64,000 nucleotides of DNA from Micromonospora sp. NBC_01796 (GCF_035917455.1 NZ_CP109078.1:8498984-8562983); one strand, 5' to 3'. Numbered from the stretch's first letter, positions 48,568 through 58,455 are shown. Notes: generated from the letters alone by a model not told the origin. Numbers and translations: made by a program.

Positions 48568-49733
48568 CGGCCGCGCCCGTGGTCGCGGCCGGGCGAGGTG
48601 TCGGACGGCACCGCGGGGACGGGCGCCAGTTCGGCGTAGAGCGCGCTGACCTCGGCGACGGTCTGCGCCTCGGTGTGCCAGGTCCCTGCCTGGGCGATCC
48701 CCCGCCGACTCAGGTCGTCCCGGCGTCCGCCGTCGGCGAGCAGGTCGCGGACCGCCCGGTCGAGGGCGTCGACATCACCCGGAGGCACCAGTACGGCCGC
48801 GTCCGCGACCAGTTCGGGAATGCCACCGACGGCGGTGCTGACCAGCGGTACGCCGCTGTGCAGCGCCTCCTGGACGAAGAGCTGACGCGCCTCCCAGTCG
48901 CTGGTCACCAGGGCGAGATCCGCCCCGGCCAGCAGTTCGGCGACGTCGGTACGGTGCCCGAGCAGGGTGATCGGTGCCCGCACCTCGGAGATGTGTGCCG
49001 CGAGCGGCAGATAGGACGGCCCGCTGCCGGCGATCAGCACCACGGGCGGTGGGTCGAGGTCACGCCACTGCGCCGCGGCCTCGGCCAGTACGTCGTACCG
49101 CTTCTGTGGGTGCAGCCGACCGACCGACAGCAGCAACGGCTGGTCGGGCGCCACCCCGAACTCGGCCCGTACGGCCGCGCGGGTACGCGTCGGGGTGGGC
49201 AGCGCCGGTGCGGCGACCGGGGCCAGCCGGGCGTCCGGGGCGCCGAGGGCGGCGGCCCGCTCGACCAGGTCGGCGGAGGCACCGAGGGCGACCCGGGCCC
49301 GCCGGGCGACGATCCGTTCCGCCCAGCGGGAGAGACGACCACGCAGCCCACCGGCGAGCACCGCGTTGTGCCAGGTGACCACGAGCGGCTGGGTCGGTCT
49401 GGCCAGCACCGCCACCAGGCCGGCGCGCAGTCCGTGGGCGTGCACCACGTCGACCGGGCCGGCGAGGACCCGGCGCAGCGCGGCGACCGCGCGGGCATCG
49501 GCCGGGGTCGGGTTCGCGGGGATCTCGATCGGGACGAACCGTGCCCCGGTGGCGGTGAAGGCGAACTGCTGCTCGGTCGCGGCCGGGCCGCAGACGGTGA
49601 CCGTGGTGCCGCCCGCGACGAGGCCACGGGCGAGCGAGGTGATGTGCTGGCCGACGCCTCCGGTGCTGGAGGCGAGGACCAGGACCACCGAGCCGCCCCA
49701 GCCGTCGTCGCCCGGCTCGCTCCTCGCGCTCAC
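48564..49733 (-). CDS. Glycosyltransferase family 4
   Basis: A 389-residue GT-B enzyme: N-terminal VLVLASSTGGVGQHITSLARGL, DVVHAHGLRAG and VVTWHNA acceptor-side motifs. The C-terminal donor domain has LLSVGRLHPQKRYDVLAEA, VLIAGSGP and EARQLFVQEALHSGVPLVST. The family EX7E element is VQEALHSGVP. The GTG overlaps the murJ stop. In this four-gene module it probably builds an envelope glycan whose lipid intermediate is flipped by MurJ-like protein. The sugar is unknown. Confidence 0.9.
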   Translation of the reverse strand: MSARSEPGDDGWGGSVVLVLASSTGGVGQHITSLARGLVAGGTTVTVCGPAATEQQFAFTATGARFVPIEIPANPTPADARAVAALRRVLAGPVDVVHAHGLRAGLVAVLARPTQPLVVTWHNAVLAGGLRGRLSRWAERIVARRARVALGASADLVERAAALGAPDARLAPVAAPALPTPTRTRAAVRAEFGVAPDQPLLLSVGRLHPQKRYDVLAEAAAQWRDLDPPPVVLIAGSGPSYLPLAAHISEVRAPITLLGHRTDVAELLAGADLALVTSDWEARQLFVQEALHSGVPLVSTAVGGIPELVADAAVLVPPGDVDALDRAVRDLLADGGRRDDLSRRGIAQAGTWHTEAQTVAEVSALYAELAPVPAVPSDTSPGRDHGRGR

Positions 49734-51412
49734 CCCGACACCGTCTCCTTTTCGTCTCCCCGGCCGGGGTGGGGCCCGTCGGGGCCGCCACCGGATCGTT
49801 TCCGCCGGGTCAGTCGGCTCAGCCGCCGCCCCACCGAACCGATCATCGGCCGTACGTCGTGCCGGTCCAGTGGGTAGGAAACGGCGAGGAACACCGCCCC
49901 CACGACGACTCCGGACAGCATGCCCTGCAGCAGCGCGTCCACCTTCGCCGGGGTGCCGGCGAACAGTCCGGGCAGCCATCGGAGCACCGCGATGCCGGCC
50001 AGGGTGGCGACGGCACCGGCGGCGAGGCCGACCAGGGCCGAACGGGCCAGCCCGTCGAGCATCGACCGGCCGGCCCGACGCGCGACGACGACAACCAGGA
50101 GGGTGCCGAGGACGAGCATGCCGATGGAGTTGGCGGAGGTGACCGCGACCAGCCGGTCGGCGTCCGGCAGGAGCCGGGACAGGCCGACCGCGGCGACCGG
50201 TACGACCAACCAGCCGGCCGCCGTGGTGGCCGCCGCCGCCCGGTTGTCGCCCCGGGCGTACAGGGCGCGGGACAGTACGGCGAAGACCCCGTAGCCGAGC
50301 AGCCCCGGCCCGAACCCGGCGATCGCGGCGGCGGACTCGCTGCCGAAGTCGAAGAACCGGGCGACCGGTTCGGCGGTGGCGATCAGCGCGGCGGCGCCGA
50401 GGCAGCTCAGCAGCAGGACACCGCGCGTGGTCGGGGCGAGCGTACGCCGGAACGTCTCCTCGTCCCCGGTGGCGTACGCGGCGACCAGGGTCGGGTACGC
50501 GGCGACCGCCAGCGGCACCGCCAGCACCGCCCAGGGCAGCAGGTACATGGTCTGGGCGAGGTTGAGCACCACCGGGTTGCCGACACTGGCGTCCGCGGCG
50601 AGGCGGAGCATGACCAGCAGGGCGATCTGCTGCCCGGTGACGGTCACCGCCCCGGCCAGCGCGAGCCCGCCGATCCGTCGCCGGTTCTCGGCGCTGAATC
50701 CGTACCCCGGTCGGGGCCGCAGCCCGAGCCGGCTCACCGGGACGATCAGACACCCGGAGAGCACCACCACGCCGAGGGTGGTCCCGATCGACAGGATGAG
50801 CTGACCGCTCACCTCCACCTGGGCGATCGAGGCGTGCCGCCCCTCGACCCCACCGAAGAGCAGGTAGACGCCGATCACGGTGAGACTGGACAGCAGCGGG
50901 GCGAGCACCGGCCAGGCGAACCGGCGGTGGGCCTGGAGGACGCCGGTGAGCACGATGCCGATCCCGTACAGCGGCAGTTGCGGGGCGAAGACCCGCAACA
51001 TCCCGGCACCGGCGTCGCGCTGGGCCGGGGTCGGGTCGCCGATGATCAGCGATACGATCGGCCCGGCGAAGACCGCCACCAGCACCGCGAGCGGCACCAG
51101 CAGCGTCACCGTCCAGGTCAGCAGCGCCCCGGTGGTTTCGGCGACCGAGCGCCGGTCACCGGCCGCGACCGCGCCGGCGAGCAGCGGTACGACCAGACTG
51201 GCCAGCGCCCCACCGGCGACGATCTCGAAGACGATGTTCGGCACGGTGTTCGCGACCACGTAGACGCCGCCCAGATCGGTGTCGCCGACGACCCAGGTGA
51301 AGATTCCGGTACGCCCGAAGCCCGCCAGTCGACTGGCCACGGTGAGTACGGCGATGAGTGCGGCTGCCCCGGCGACCCGGCCGGCGCCGGCGAGGGGTGC
51401 CGGTGCCGCCAC
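49730..51412 (-). CDS. murJ: MurJ/MviN-family lipid flippase
   Basis: A 560-residue membrane protein with about 14 hydrophobic segments. Family elements are RLAGFGRTGIFTWVVGDTDL at the N-terminus, VPNIVFEIVAGGALASLVVPL and LQAHRRFAWPVLAPLLSS. It belongs to the MOP superfamily; MurJ exports lipid II. The genome may encode another copy, the usual one lying near the origin (trxA region) in actinobacteria, so this one may serve the neighbouring glycan instead. GTG start; one base after the MraY-like gene. C-terminal basic tail. Confidence 0.85.
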   Translation of the reverse strand: MAAPAPLAGAGRVAGAAALIAVLTVASRLAGFGRTGIFTWVVGDTDLGGVYVVANTVPNIVFEIVAGGALASLVVPLLAGAVAAGDRRSVAETTGALLTWTVTLLVPLAVLVAVFAGPIVSLIIGDPTPAQRDAGAGMLRVFAPQLPLYGIGIVLTGVLQAHRRFAWPVLAPLLSSLTVIGVYLLFGGVEGRHASIAQVEVSGQLILSIGTTLGVVVLSGCLIVPVSRLGLRPRPGYGFSAENRRRIGGLALAGAVTVTGQQIALLVMLRLAADASVGNPVVLNLAQTMYLLPWAVLAVPLAVAAYPTLVAAYATGDEETFRRTLAPTTRGVLLLSCLGAAALIATAEPVARFFDFGSESAAAIAGFGPGLLGYGVFAVLSRALYARGDNRAAAATTAAGWLVVPVAAVGLSRLLPDADRLVAVTSANSIGMLVLGTLLVVVVARRAGRSMLDGLARSALVGLAAGAVATLAGIAVLRWLPGLFAGTPAKVDALLQGMLSGVVVGAVFLAVSYPLDRHDVRPMIGSVGRRLSRLTRRKRSGGGPDGPHPGRGDEKETVSG

Positions 51413-51413
51413 G

Positions 51414-52283
51414 TCAGGAGGGTCGCCGGCCCAGGGCGTCCAGCTCGCGCAGCCCTCGGGTGTTCTGGATCACCTTGGTGAAGCTGACCTTCTCGCTGGC
51501 TGCGGTGAGGGCGACCAGGGCGGCCAGGATCCCGGCCCGACCCACCGGCCCGGTACGGGCGGCCAGCGCCACCCCGAGCAGCGCGCCGAGGGCGTTGGCC
51601 CCGCTGTCGCCGAGCATGATCTCCTCGTTCAGGTCTGCCGGGAGCAGTCCGGTGGCGGCGCCGACCGGGCCGGCGGCGAGCCCACCGGTCGGGCCGGGCA
51701 GCAGGGGGGTGCCGAGCAGGACACCGGCCTTGAGTGCCCGGCCGGGGCGCAGGTCGAGCAGGTTGACCAGGTTCGCCGTACCGGCGATCACTCCGGCGCC
51801 GAGCAGGATGTCGGTGGCGAGTCCGAGCCGGCCTCGGCGGGAACGCCGGGACCGTACGGTCGGGTCGGCGGCGAGCAGCGCTGCGGCTGCCAGTCCGGCG
51901 GCACCGACCCCGGCGACCTTGACCAGTCCGCTGGTGATCCGCCCCTCACGCAGGGCGCCGAGGTGTCCCGCGAAGCCCTTCGCGGACTTCTGTTCCGGTC
52001 GGTTGCCGACCACGTCGTCGTAGAGCCCGACCGCCCCGGAGCCGAGGCCGGCGACCAGGGCGGCCGCTGCGGCGGGGGCGCTGGGGGCGCCGACGGCGGC
52101 GGCCGTGGACGCGGCGGCGGCGAGCGCGGGTCCACCGGCGAGCGTGACCGTCCGGCCACGGAAGTTGGTCCGCTCCAACGCGGGTGCCACCGGTAGGCCG
52201 GTGACGGCGCGCAGGGCGGCCCGCGCGGCCAGTGCCGCGCCGCCGGCCACCCAGCGGCGGCCGGCTCTCCGCTGCCCGCTCAC
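51414..52283 (-). CDS. MraY/WecA-like polyprenyl-phosphate transferase family protein
   Basis: A 289-residue membrane protein. GLYDDVVG and the NLVNLLDLRPGRALKAG and MLGDSGANALGALLGVALA blocks correspond to the Asp-rich catalytic loops of phospho-sugar transferases (DDxxD, NxxNxxDGxxG, GDxGS). The first motif is reduced (YDDVVG) and the second reads NLLDLRPG instead of NxxDGxDG. It has six to eight hydrophobic segments. Activity is plausible but altered loops leave doubt. The GTG overlaps the steB stop. Confidence 0.75.
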   Translation of the reverse strand: MSGQRRAGRRWVAGGAALAARAALRAVTGLPVAPALERTNFRGRTVTLAGGPALAAAASTAAAVGAPSAPAAAAALVAGLGSGAVGLYDDVVGNRPEQKSAKGFAGHLGALREGRITSGLVKVAGVGAAGLAAAALLAADPTVRSRRSRRGRLGLATDILLGAGVIAGTANLVNLLDLRPGRALKAGVLLGTPLLPGPTGGLAAGPVGAATGLLPADLNEEIMLGDSGANALGALLGVALAARTGPVGRAGILAALVALTAASEKVSFTKVIQNTRGLRELDALGRRPS

Positions 52284-53215
52284 TTGGGTTGCTGGGGCAG
52301 CAGGGAGGTGGCGCCGGCGCCCATGCCGTACTGACCGGCCTTCTTGTTCACGATCTGCTCGGTGGCGGCGAGCGCGGTGACCACCTGTCCCTGCACCGTG
52401 TTGGCGTGGTCGACGGTGGAGATCGTCTTGGCCAGTGCCGGGTCGTCCCGGACGGCGGCGACCACGTTGCCGGCGCTGGTGCCGCTGCCCGCGACGATCA
52501 GCGGGACCGCCTTGTCGAACTGCTCGGTCATGGTGACCACGGCCTGGTCCTTCTGTGCGGAGTCGCGGTCGACGTACGGCTGCCCGCTGACCAGGATGAC
52601 CGCCTCGGCCGGACCGGTGACCTTGTCCCCGACGGTCAGGTACCCGGCGTTGCTGTACGCGTCGAGTACCGCCCGACGGTCGGCGTCGGTGACCGTGATC
52701 CCGTCGAGCCGGTCGAGCAGGGCACCGGCCAGGAAGGCGCTGGAGGTCTCGACGCCGTTGCTGTTGCCTGGCAGGCCGTTGGCCGGCACGGTGGGCTTGG
52801 CGGACCGCTCGGCGAGCCCGAGCAGGTCGACGCTGTTGTCCGGGTTGACGAACTTGTCCTGCAGGTCGACCCGGCCGGTGATGGTGGCACCGGTCTGCCG
52901 GAGCATCTCGATCACCCCGTCGACGTGTTTCTCCCCGCTCGGCAGGGTGAGTACGAGCAGCCGGCGGCCGGTGAGCTTGCCGCCGAGCAGGAGCGGCGCG
53001 GACTCCCGGGCGTAGTCCTCCTCCCGGGTCACCTCCTCCTGGAGGCTGCCGACCGTCTCCCGCAACTGCTGGTTGTCCTTGCGCAGCTCGTTGACGTTGG
53101 CGCTGAGCGAGTCGGCGACCGGGCCGTTGAGCGCCGCCGTACCGACCACCAGTCCGATGGCGAGGGCGAGGAACACCGCGGTGAGGGAAACCACGTGGTA
53201 CCGAAAATTGATCAC
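52280..53215 (-). CDS. SteB/MctB-family envelope protein
   Basis: A 311-residue protein with one N-terminal membrane helix (FRYHVVSLTAVFLALAIGLVVG) followed by a coiled coil (ELRKDNQQLRETVGSLQEEV) and an extracytoplasmic alpha/beta domain. It matches the copper-transport-type MctB (Rv1698)/SteB family. MctB affects copper efflux in mycobacteria. SteB binds SteA and couples it to peptidoglycan hydrolase regulation during division. The GTG start is preceded by AAGGGG. Directly follows steA, as in mycobacteria. Confidence 0.88.
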   Translation of the reverse strand: MINFRYHVVSLTAVFLALAIGLVVGTAALNGPVADSLSANVNELRKDNQQLRETVGSLQEEVTREEDYARESAPLLLGGKLTGRRLLVLTLPSGEKHVDGVIEMLRQTGATITGRVDLQDKFVNPDNSVDLLGLAERSAKPTVPANGLPGNSNGVETSSAFLAGALLDRLDGITVTDADRRAVLDAYSNAGYLTVGDKVTGPAEAVILVSGQPYVDRDSAQKDQAVVTMTEQFDKAVPLIVAGSGTSAGNVVAAVRDDPALAKTISTVDHANTVQGQVVTALAATEQIVNKKAGQYGMGAGATSLLPQQPK

Positions 53216-53242
53216 GCTTACAGCCCCTTGATCGTGGACGGC

Positions 53243-54421
53243 CTAGAACAGCTGCCCGAGCTGGAAGACCAGATTGTCCCACCACTCGGAGGCCACCCCG
53301 AGGTAGGCCTTGCCGACGGTCGAGACCGCCACCGCTGAGGCCATCGCGGCCACCGCCGAGAGGACCAGCAGCAGCAGCGACGAGCCGGAGATGTTCTGCC
53401 GGTAGAGCCGGCTCACCCCCTTGGCATCGACCATCTTGCCACCGACCTTGAGCCGGGTGAGGAACGTCGACGCCATGCCGCCGCGGCCCTTGTCCAGGAA
53501 CTCGACCAGGGTGGCGTGCGTGCCGACCGCGACGATCAGCGAGGCGCCCTTGCCGTCGGCGAGCAGCATGGCAAGGTCTTCGCTGGTGGCGGCGGCGGGG
53601 AAGGTGATCGCGGCGACCCCGAGCTGCTGGACCCGGGCCAGGCCGGGCGCCCGTCCGTCCGGGTACGCGTGCACGATGACCTCGGCACCGCAGCGCAGCA
53701 CGTCGTCGGTGACCGAGTCCATGTCCCCGATGATCATGTCCGGGGTGTACCCGGCCTCGACCAGCGCGTCCGCGCCTCCGTCAACCCCGACCAGCACCGG
53801 CTTGAACTCCCGGATGTACGGCCGCAGCACGTCGAGGTCGGCCTTGTAGTCGTAACCGCGTACGACTATCAGGCAGTGCCGGCCCCGCATGGAGGTCTCG
53901 ATGTCGGGCAGCCCGACCCCGTCGAGCAGCAGGTCACGTTCCTGCTTGAGATAGTCCATGGTGTTGGCGGCGAAGGCCTCCAACTGGACGGAGAGTCCTT
54001 CGCGGGCGTCGGCCATCGCCTTGGCCACGGTCTCCGGATCCTGCCGGCCACCGTGCGCGATCGGCTCGTCGCCGATGAACACGGTGTTGCCGTCGATCCG
54101 GACCGTGTCGCCCTCACGGACCAGTTGGAAGACGTCCTCCCCCAGGTCGTCCAGGAGCGGGATGCCGGCCTTGACCAGCACCTCGGGGCCGAGGTTGGGG
54201 TAGCGACCGGAGACCGACGGCTTCGCGTTCAGTACGGCGGCGACACCGACCGCGACCAGTGAGTCGGCCGCGACCCGGTCCAGGTCGACGTGGTCGATCA
54301 CCGCGATCTCGCCTGGGCGCAGACGACCGACCAGGCGCTTGGTCCGACGATCGAGGCGGGCGGTGCCCACGACGATGCCCGGTTCCGCGCTCCGGGTCCG
54401 GCGCAAGATGGGTAGACGCAT
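53243..54421 (-). CDS. steA: SteA-like putative cytokinetic ring protein
   Basis: A 392-residue protein. The central part (about 170-330) resembles thiamin pyrophosphokinase: GVDGGADALVEAGYTPDMII, IGDMDSVTDDVL, then ATSEDLAMLLADGKGA. A C-terminal segment (LLLLVLSAVAAMASAVAVST) anchors it in the membrane. The N-terminus has RLDRRTKRLVGRLRPGEIAVIDHVDLDR. SteA-SteB regulate cell separation in corynebacteria. The ATG at 54421 follows AGGA; another in-frame ATG three codons upstream is possible. Order recN-steA-steB is conserved. Confidence 0.9.
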   Translation of the reverse strand: MRLPILRRTRSAEPGIVVGTARLDRRTKRLVGRLRPGEIAVIDHVDLDRVAADSLVAVGVAAVLNAKPSVSGRYPNLGPEVLVKAGIPLLDDLGEDVFQLVREGDTVRIDGNTVFIGDEPIAHGGRQDPETVAKAMADAREGLSVQLEAFAANTMDYLKQERDLLLDGVGLPDIETSMRGRHCLIVVRGYDYKADLDVLRPYIREFKPVLVGVDGGADALVEAGYTPDMIIGDMDSVTDDVLRCGAEVIVHAYPDGRAPGLARVQQLGVAAITFPAAATSEDLAMLLADGKGASLIVAVGTHATLVEFLDKGRGGMASTFLTRLKVGGKMVDAKGVSRLYRQNISGSSLLLLVLSAVAAMASAVAVSTVGKAYLGVASEWWDNLVFQLGQLF

Positions 54422-54554
54422 CGGGACCATCCTGGCATGCGCGAGCACGACTTACCGGTCGCGACTCGCTTGAGCAGGGTCGCAAGCAGGTCGTTACCTC
54501 AGGGAAGCACACCGATTGCCCGTTTGATGTGCCAGATGTCACAAATTCCCCCGC

Positions 54555-56312
54555 CTACGGGCGACGATCCTTGGCCGCCACGGCCAACAGCTCCTCGGCG
54601 TGAGCGATACCCAGGTCCGAATCCGGCAAACCCGCGAGCATCCGGGCCAGCTCCCGGGCCCGGTCGGTGTCCTCCACTACCCGCACCCCACTGGTGGTCA
54701 CCGCGCCTCCGGTGTCCTTGGCCACCACCAGGTGCCGGTCGGCGAACGCCGCGACCTGCGGCAGGTGGGTCACCACCAGGACCTGGTGGCTGCGGGCCAA
54801 CCGGGCCAGCCGGCGACCGATCTCCACCGCGGCCTGCCCGCCGACGCCCGCGTCGACCTCGTCGAAGACCAGCGTCGGCGGCCCACCGGAGCCGGCGAAC
54901 ACCACCTCGATGGCGAGCATGACCCGGGACAGCTCACCGCCGGAGGCTCCGCGCTGCAACGGCAGCGACGGTGCGCCCGGATGGGCCAGCAGCCGCAGTT
55001 CGATCTCGTCGGCACCGTCCGGCCCGACGCCGACCTCGACACCGTTGACCGTCAGCGTCGGTTCCGCCCGCCCGACCGGCCGGGGCAGCACCGCCACCTC
55101 GATCCGGGCGTGCGGCATGGCCAGTCCGGCCAGTTCGACGCTGACCTGCTCGGCGAACCGGACCGCCGCCTCGCGCCGGGCCGCCGACAGCCGGGTGGCC
55201 AGTTCGGCCACCTCACCGGCGAGCCGCTTGCGTTCCCGGTCCAGCTCCTCGAGCAGGTCGTCGGAGGTGTCCAGCTCGGACAGCCGGGTCCGGGCCCGGT
55301 CCGCCCAGGCGACCACACCGTCGACGTCGTCGGCGTACTTGCGGGTCAACCCGCGCAACGCGGCCCGCCGCTCGTAGATCATCTCCAGTCGGGCCGGGTC
55401 GGCGTCCAGGCTGGCGAGGTAACCGGAAAGCTCGGCCGAGACGTCGCCGACCAGGGTCGCCACCTCGGCCAACCGGCCGGCAAGGTCACCGAGGGTACGG
55501 TCGACGCTCGCCTGCGCCTCCAGCGTGCGCCGGGCGGTGCCGAGCAGTGCGGTGACGTCCGGTGTCTCGTCCGCCGGCTCGGTGCCACCGGCGACGCACT
55601 GGTGTGCGAGCTGCGCGGCGGTCCGCAGCCCCTCGGCGTGCTCCAACCGCTGGGCCTCGGCCTTCAGGTCGTCGTCCTCGCCGACCTGCGGGTCCACCCG
55701 GGTGATCTCGTCCAACCCGAGCCGGAGCAGATCCGCCTCCTGGTTGCGCTCGCGGGCGTTGCGCCGCCGGTCGGCCAGGTCGTCCGCGACCCGGCGCCAC
55801 TGGGCGTACGTCTCCCGCAGGGCGTCGAGCAGCTTCTCGTGCTCGGGGCCACCGAACCGGTCGAGCGAGGCACGCTGCTCGGCCGGGCGCAGCAGGCGCA
55901 ACTGGTCGGACTGCCCGTGTACGGCCACCACCTGCTCGCCGATCTCGGTCAGCATCGACACCGGCATGCTCCGGCCACCGACGTGCGCCCGGGACCGCCC
56001 CTCGACCGTGACCGTACGGCTGAGCAGCAGCCCCCCGTCCTCGTCCGGCTCGCCACCGGCGTCGATGATCCGGGTGTGCACCGCGGTCGCGGTCGGCTCG
56101 GTCAGCCGGAGCCGACCCTCCACCAGCGCGCGGCCGGGGTCGGCCCGGACCCGTCCCGCGTCGGCCCGGCCGCCGAACAGCAGCCCGAGGCCGGTCACCA
56201 CCATCGTCTTTCCCGCGCCGGTCTCGCCCGTGATGACATTCATGCCACTGGTCAGTGGCAATGTGGTGTCCTCGATGACGCCCAGCCCGGTGATGCGAAG
56301 CTCTTCCAGCAC
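54555..56312 (-). CDS. recN: DNA repair protein RecN
   Basis: A 585-residue SMC-like ATPase. Walker A is in NVITGETGAGKTMVVTGLGL near residue 30. A central coiled coil (about 150-370) follows. The signature motif is GASGGELSRVMLAIEV and Walker B is TLVFDEVDAGVGGQAAVEIG; the H-loop is VTHLPQVAAFAD. RecN tethers broken DNA during recombinational repair. The GTG start (VLEELRITGLGVIED) fits the family N-terminus. No SOS-box-like sequence was sought beyond inspection. The gap to nadK is unusually long. Confidence 0.95.
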   Translation of the reverse strand: MLEELRITGLGVIEDTTLPLTSGMNVITGETGAGKTMVVTGLGLLFGGRADAGRVRADPGRALVEGRLRLTEPTATAVHTRIIDAGGEPDEDGGLLLSRTVTVEGRSRAHVGGRSMPVSMLTEIGEQVVAVHGQSDQLRLLRPAEQRASLDRFGGPEHEKLLDALRETYAQWRRVADDLADRRRNARERNQEADLLRLGLDEITRVDPQVGEDDDLKAEAQRLEHAEGLRTAAQLAHQCVAGGTEPADETPDVTALLGTARRTLEAQASVDRTLGDLAGRLAEVATLVGDVSAELSGYLASLDADPARLEMIYERRAALRGLTRKYADDVDGVVAWADRARTRLSELDTSDDLLEELDRERKRLAGEVAELATRLSAARREAAVRFAEQVSVELAGLAMPHARIEVAVLPRPVGRAEPTLTVNGVEVGVGPDGADEIELRLLAHPGAPSLPLQRGASGGELSRVMLAIEVVFAGSGGPPTLVFDEVDAGVGGQAAVEIGRRLARLARSHQVLVVTHLPQVAAFADRHLVVAKDTGGAVTTSGVRVVEDTDRARELARMLAGLPDSDLGIAHAEELLAVAAKDRRP

Positions 56313-56701
56313 AGCACCCGACAGTAGTGGCGAGGCCCGACACTTGACCACCCGACGGGCGGCACCAACCCGAGCGTTCGACCCCACGACGGACCCGACC
56401 CGAGGCGAAACACCGGCACGCCGCGCTCCGATGACGCCGAACACCCGGATCCGACAGCACTGCGTCAGGTCAGGACGCCGCTGCGTCACCTGTCGCGGTG
56501 TCATGTCCGGAACGTGACAAGAGCCTGTTTCATCAGGCAGCTGAGAACACGCTCGCCGCGACGCGGCGGATCCAGCCCACCGGGCGTGGTCGGTGGCCGC
56601 GTGAGCGTCGGTTCGAGCGGGCTGCGAGCCCTCGCCCGGACCACCACCGGTCAGCTCCCGGCGACCTGGGCTGCGCCCCCGCCGACCCGTCGTCTCCCCC
56701 G
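56313..56701. other. 389-base gap between nadK and recN, no gene seen
   Basis: nadK and recN are adjacent in most actinobacteria. Here 389 bases intervene with only Arg/Pro-rich frames that lack ribosome sites. It may hold a separate recN promoter. Confidence 0.4.
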
Positions 56702-57586
56702 CTAGCTGCGGCCGCCGCGCCAGCCCTGCACCGGCAGGCCGAACTTGGCCACCAACCGGTCGGTGAACGGACGCGGCCGGAGCCGGACGATCCGTACCGG
56801 CAGGGCGCCGCGTTGCACCGTCACCCGCGCGCCCGGCGGCAGGTCGTAGACCCGTCGGCCGTCGCAGCAGAGCACGGCCAGGGTGGTGAACGGGTCCACA
56901 GTGATCACGAAGGTGGACGTTGGGGCGGTGACCAGCGGGCGGCTGAACAGCGCATGCGCGCTGATCGGCACCAGCAGCAGCGCCTCCACCTCCGGCCAGA
57001 CCACCGGGCCACCGGCGGAGAAGGCGTACGCGGTCGAGCCGGTCGGGGTGGCACAGACAACGCCGTCGCACCCGTAACGCGACAACGGCCGGCCGTCGAC
57101 GTCGACCAGCAGCTCCAGCATCTGGGCCCGTTCGCCCTTCTCCACACTGGCCTCGTTGAGCGCCCAGGACTCGATCGTCGGGCCACCCTCGAACTCGGCC
57201 CGTACGTCCAGGGTGAGTCGCTCGTCCACTGTGTAGTCCCGGCTCACCACGTCCCGTACGGCCAGGTCCAGGTCGTGGATCTCCGCCTCGGCCAGGAATC
57301 CCACCTTGCCGAGGTTGATCCCGAGCAGCGGGGCCTTGGCCGGTCGGGCCAGGTCGGCGGCACGAAGGAAGGTACCGTCGCCGCCGAGCGCGAACACGAT
57401 CTCGGCACCCTCGGCGGCGGTGGTCCCGCTCACCGGAACCACCCCGGGCAGGTCGAGGTCCTCCGCCTCCTCGGCGATCACCCGTACCTCGAAGCCCGCG
57501 GCGATGAGGTCCGCCGCGACCGTACGGGCGTGCTCGGTACTGCGCCGACGGCCGGTGTGCGTGACGAGCAGTGCCGTACGGCTCAT
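56702..57586 (-). CDS. nadK: NAD kinase
   Basis: A 294-residue ATP-NAD kinase. The diagnostic GGDG is in IVFALGGDGTFLRAADLA; NLGKVGFLAE, LNEASVEKG and PTGSTAYAFSAGGPVV follow. It makes NADP from NAD. The start ATG overlaps the tlyA stop by 4 bases. The last residues are basic and Gly-rich. Confidence 0.96.
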   Translation of the reverse strand: MSRTALLVTHTGRRRSTEHARTVAADLIAAGFEVRVIAEEAEDLDLPGVVPVSGTTAAEGAEIVFALGGDGTFLRAADLARPAKAPLLGINLGKVGFLAEAEIHDLDLAVRDVVSRDYTVDERLTLDVRAEFEGGPTIESWALNEASVEKGERAQMLELLVDVDGRPLSRYGCDGVVCATPTGSTAYAFSAGGPVVWPEVEALLLVPISAHALFSRPLVTAPTSTFVITVDPFTTLAVLCCDGRRVYDLPPGARVTVQRGALPVRIVRLRPRPFTDRLVAKFGLPVQGWRGGRS

Positions 57587-58425
57587 CGGATCTCCTCTTC
57601 CTCCGTCGTCCGGCCCTCGCCGGCCAGACCGGCCAGCACCACCGCGCGCACCCGCTCCTCGTCGGCGGGTGGCGCGCCCTGGCGCAGCCAGACGAAGAAC
57701 TCCACATTGCCACTCGGCCCCGGCAGCGGACTCACCGCCACGCCAGCCAGCCCCAGGCCCAGCTCGGCGGCGGAGGTGGCGACGTGGAAGACGGCCTCGG
57801 CGCGCAGCTCCGGATCGCGGACCACCCCGCCCGGTCCGACCCTGGTCCGGCCGACCTCGAACTGCGGCTTGACCATCAGCGCCAGGTCACCGTCCGGACT
57901 GGTGCAGCCGGCCAGCGCGGGCAGCACCAGCCGCAGTGAGATGAACGACAGGTCGGCCACGGTGAGGTCGACCTGGCCACCGATCAGGTCGGGGGTCAAC
58001 GTACGGACGTTGGTGCGCTCGAACAGCCGTACCCGCTCGTCGCTCCGCAACGACCAGGCGATCTGCCCGTAGCCGACGTCGACCGCGACCACCTCGGCCG
58101 CGCCGCCGCGCAACAGCACGTCGGTGAAGCCGCCGGTGGAGGCGCCCGCGTCCAGGCAGCGCCGGCCGGTCACGGTGAGCCCGTCCGGGCCAAACGCGGC
58201 CAGCGCGCCGGCCAGCTTGTGACCGCCCCGGGAGACGTACTCCTGGGTGGGGTCGTCGCCGATCACCCGGACCGCGTCCGCCGGGTCGACCATGGCCGCC
58301 ACCTTGCGGGCGGCCATGCCCTTGACCTGGACCCGCCCGGCCTCGACGAGCGAGGCGGCCTGCTCGCGGGAACGGGCCAGACCGCGGCGGACGAGTTCGG
58401 CATCAAGCCGGGTGCGACGTGCCAT
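57583..58425 (-). CDS. tlyA: TlyA-family rRNA methyltransferase
   Basis: A 280-residue protein with an N-terminal S4 domain (RLDAELVRRGLARSREQAAS) and an FtsJ-like methyltransferase domain: CLDAGASTGGFTDVLLRGGA (SAM-binding), VDVGYGQIAWSLRSDERV and the catalytic Lys in MVKPQFEVGR. TlyA methylates 2'-O of 16S C1409 and 23S C1920 and is needed for capreomycin sensitivity in mycobacteria. Coupled to nadK by overlap. Confidence 0.93.
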   Translation of the reverse strand: MARRTRLDAELVRRGLARSREQAASLVEAGRVQVKGMAARKVAAMVDPADAVRVIGDDPTQEYVSRGGHKLAGALAAFGPDGLTVTGRRCLDAGASTGGFTDVLLRGGAAEVVAVDVGYGQIAWSLRSDERVRLFERTNVRTLTPDLIGGQVDLTVADLSFISLRLVLPALAGCTSPDGDLALMVKPQFEVGRTRVGPGGVVRDPELRAEAVFHVATSAAELGLGLAGVAVSPLPGPSGNVEFFVWLRQGAPPADEERVRAVVLAGLAGEGRTTEEEEIR

Positions 58426-58455
58426 GCGAGGGCTCTCCGGTGGGAAGGGGGTGCG

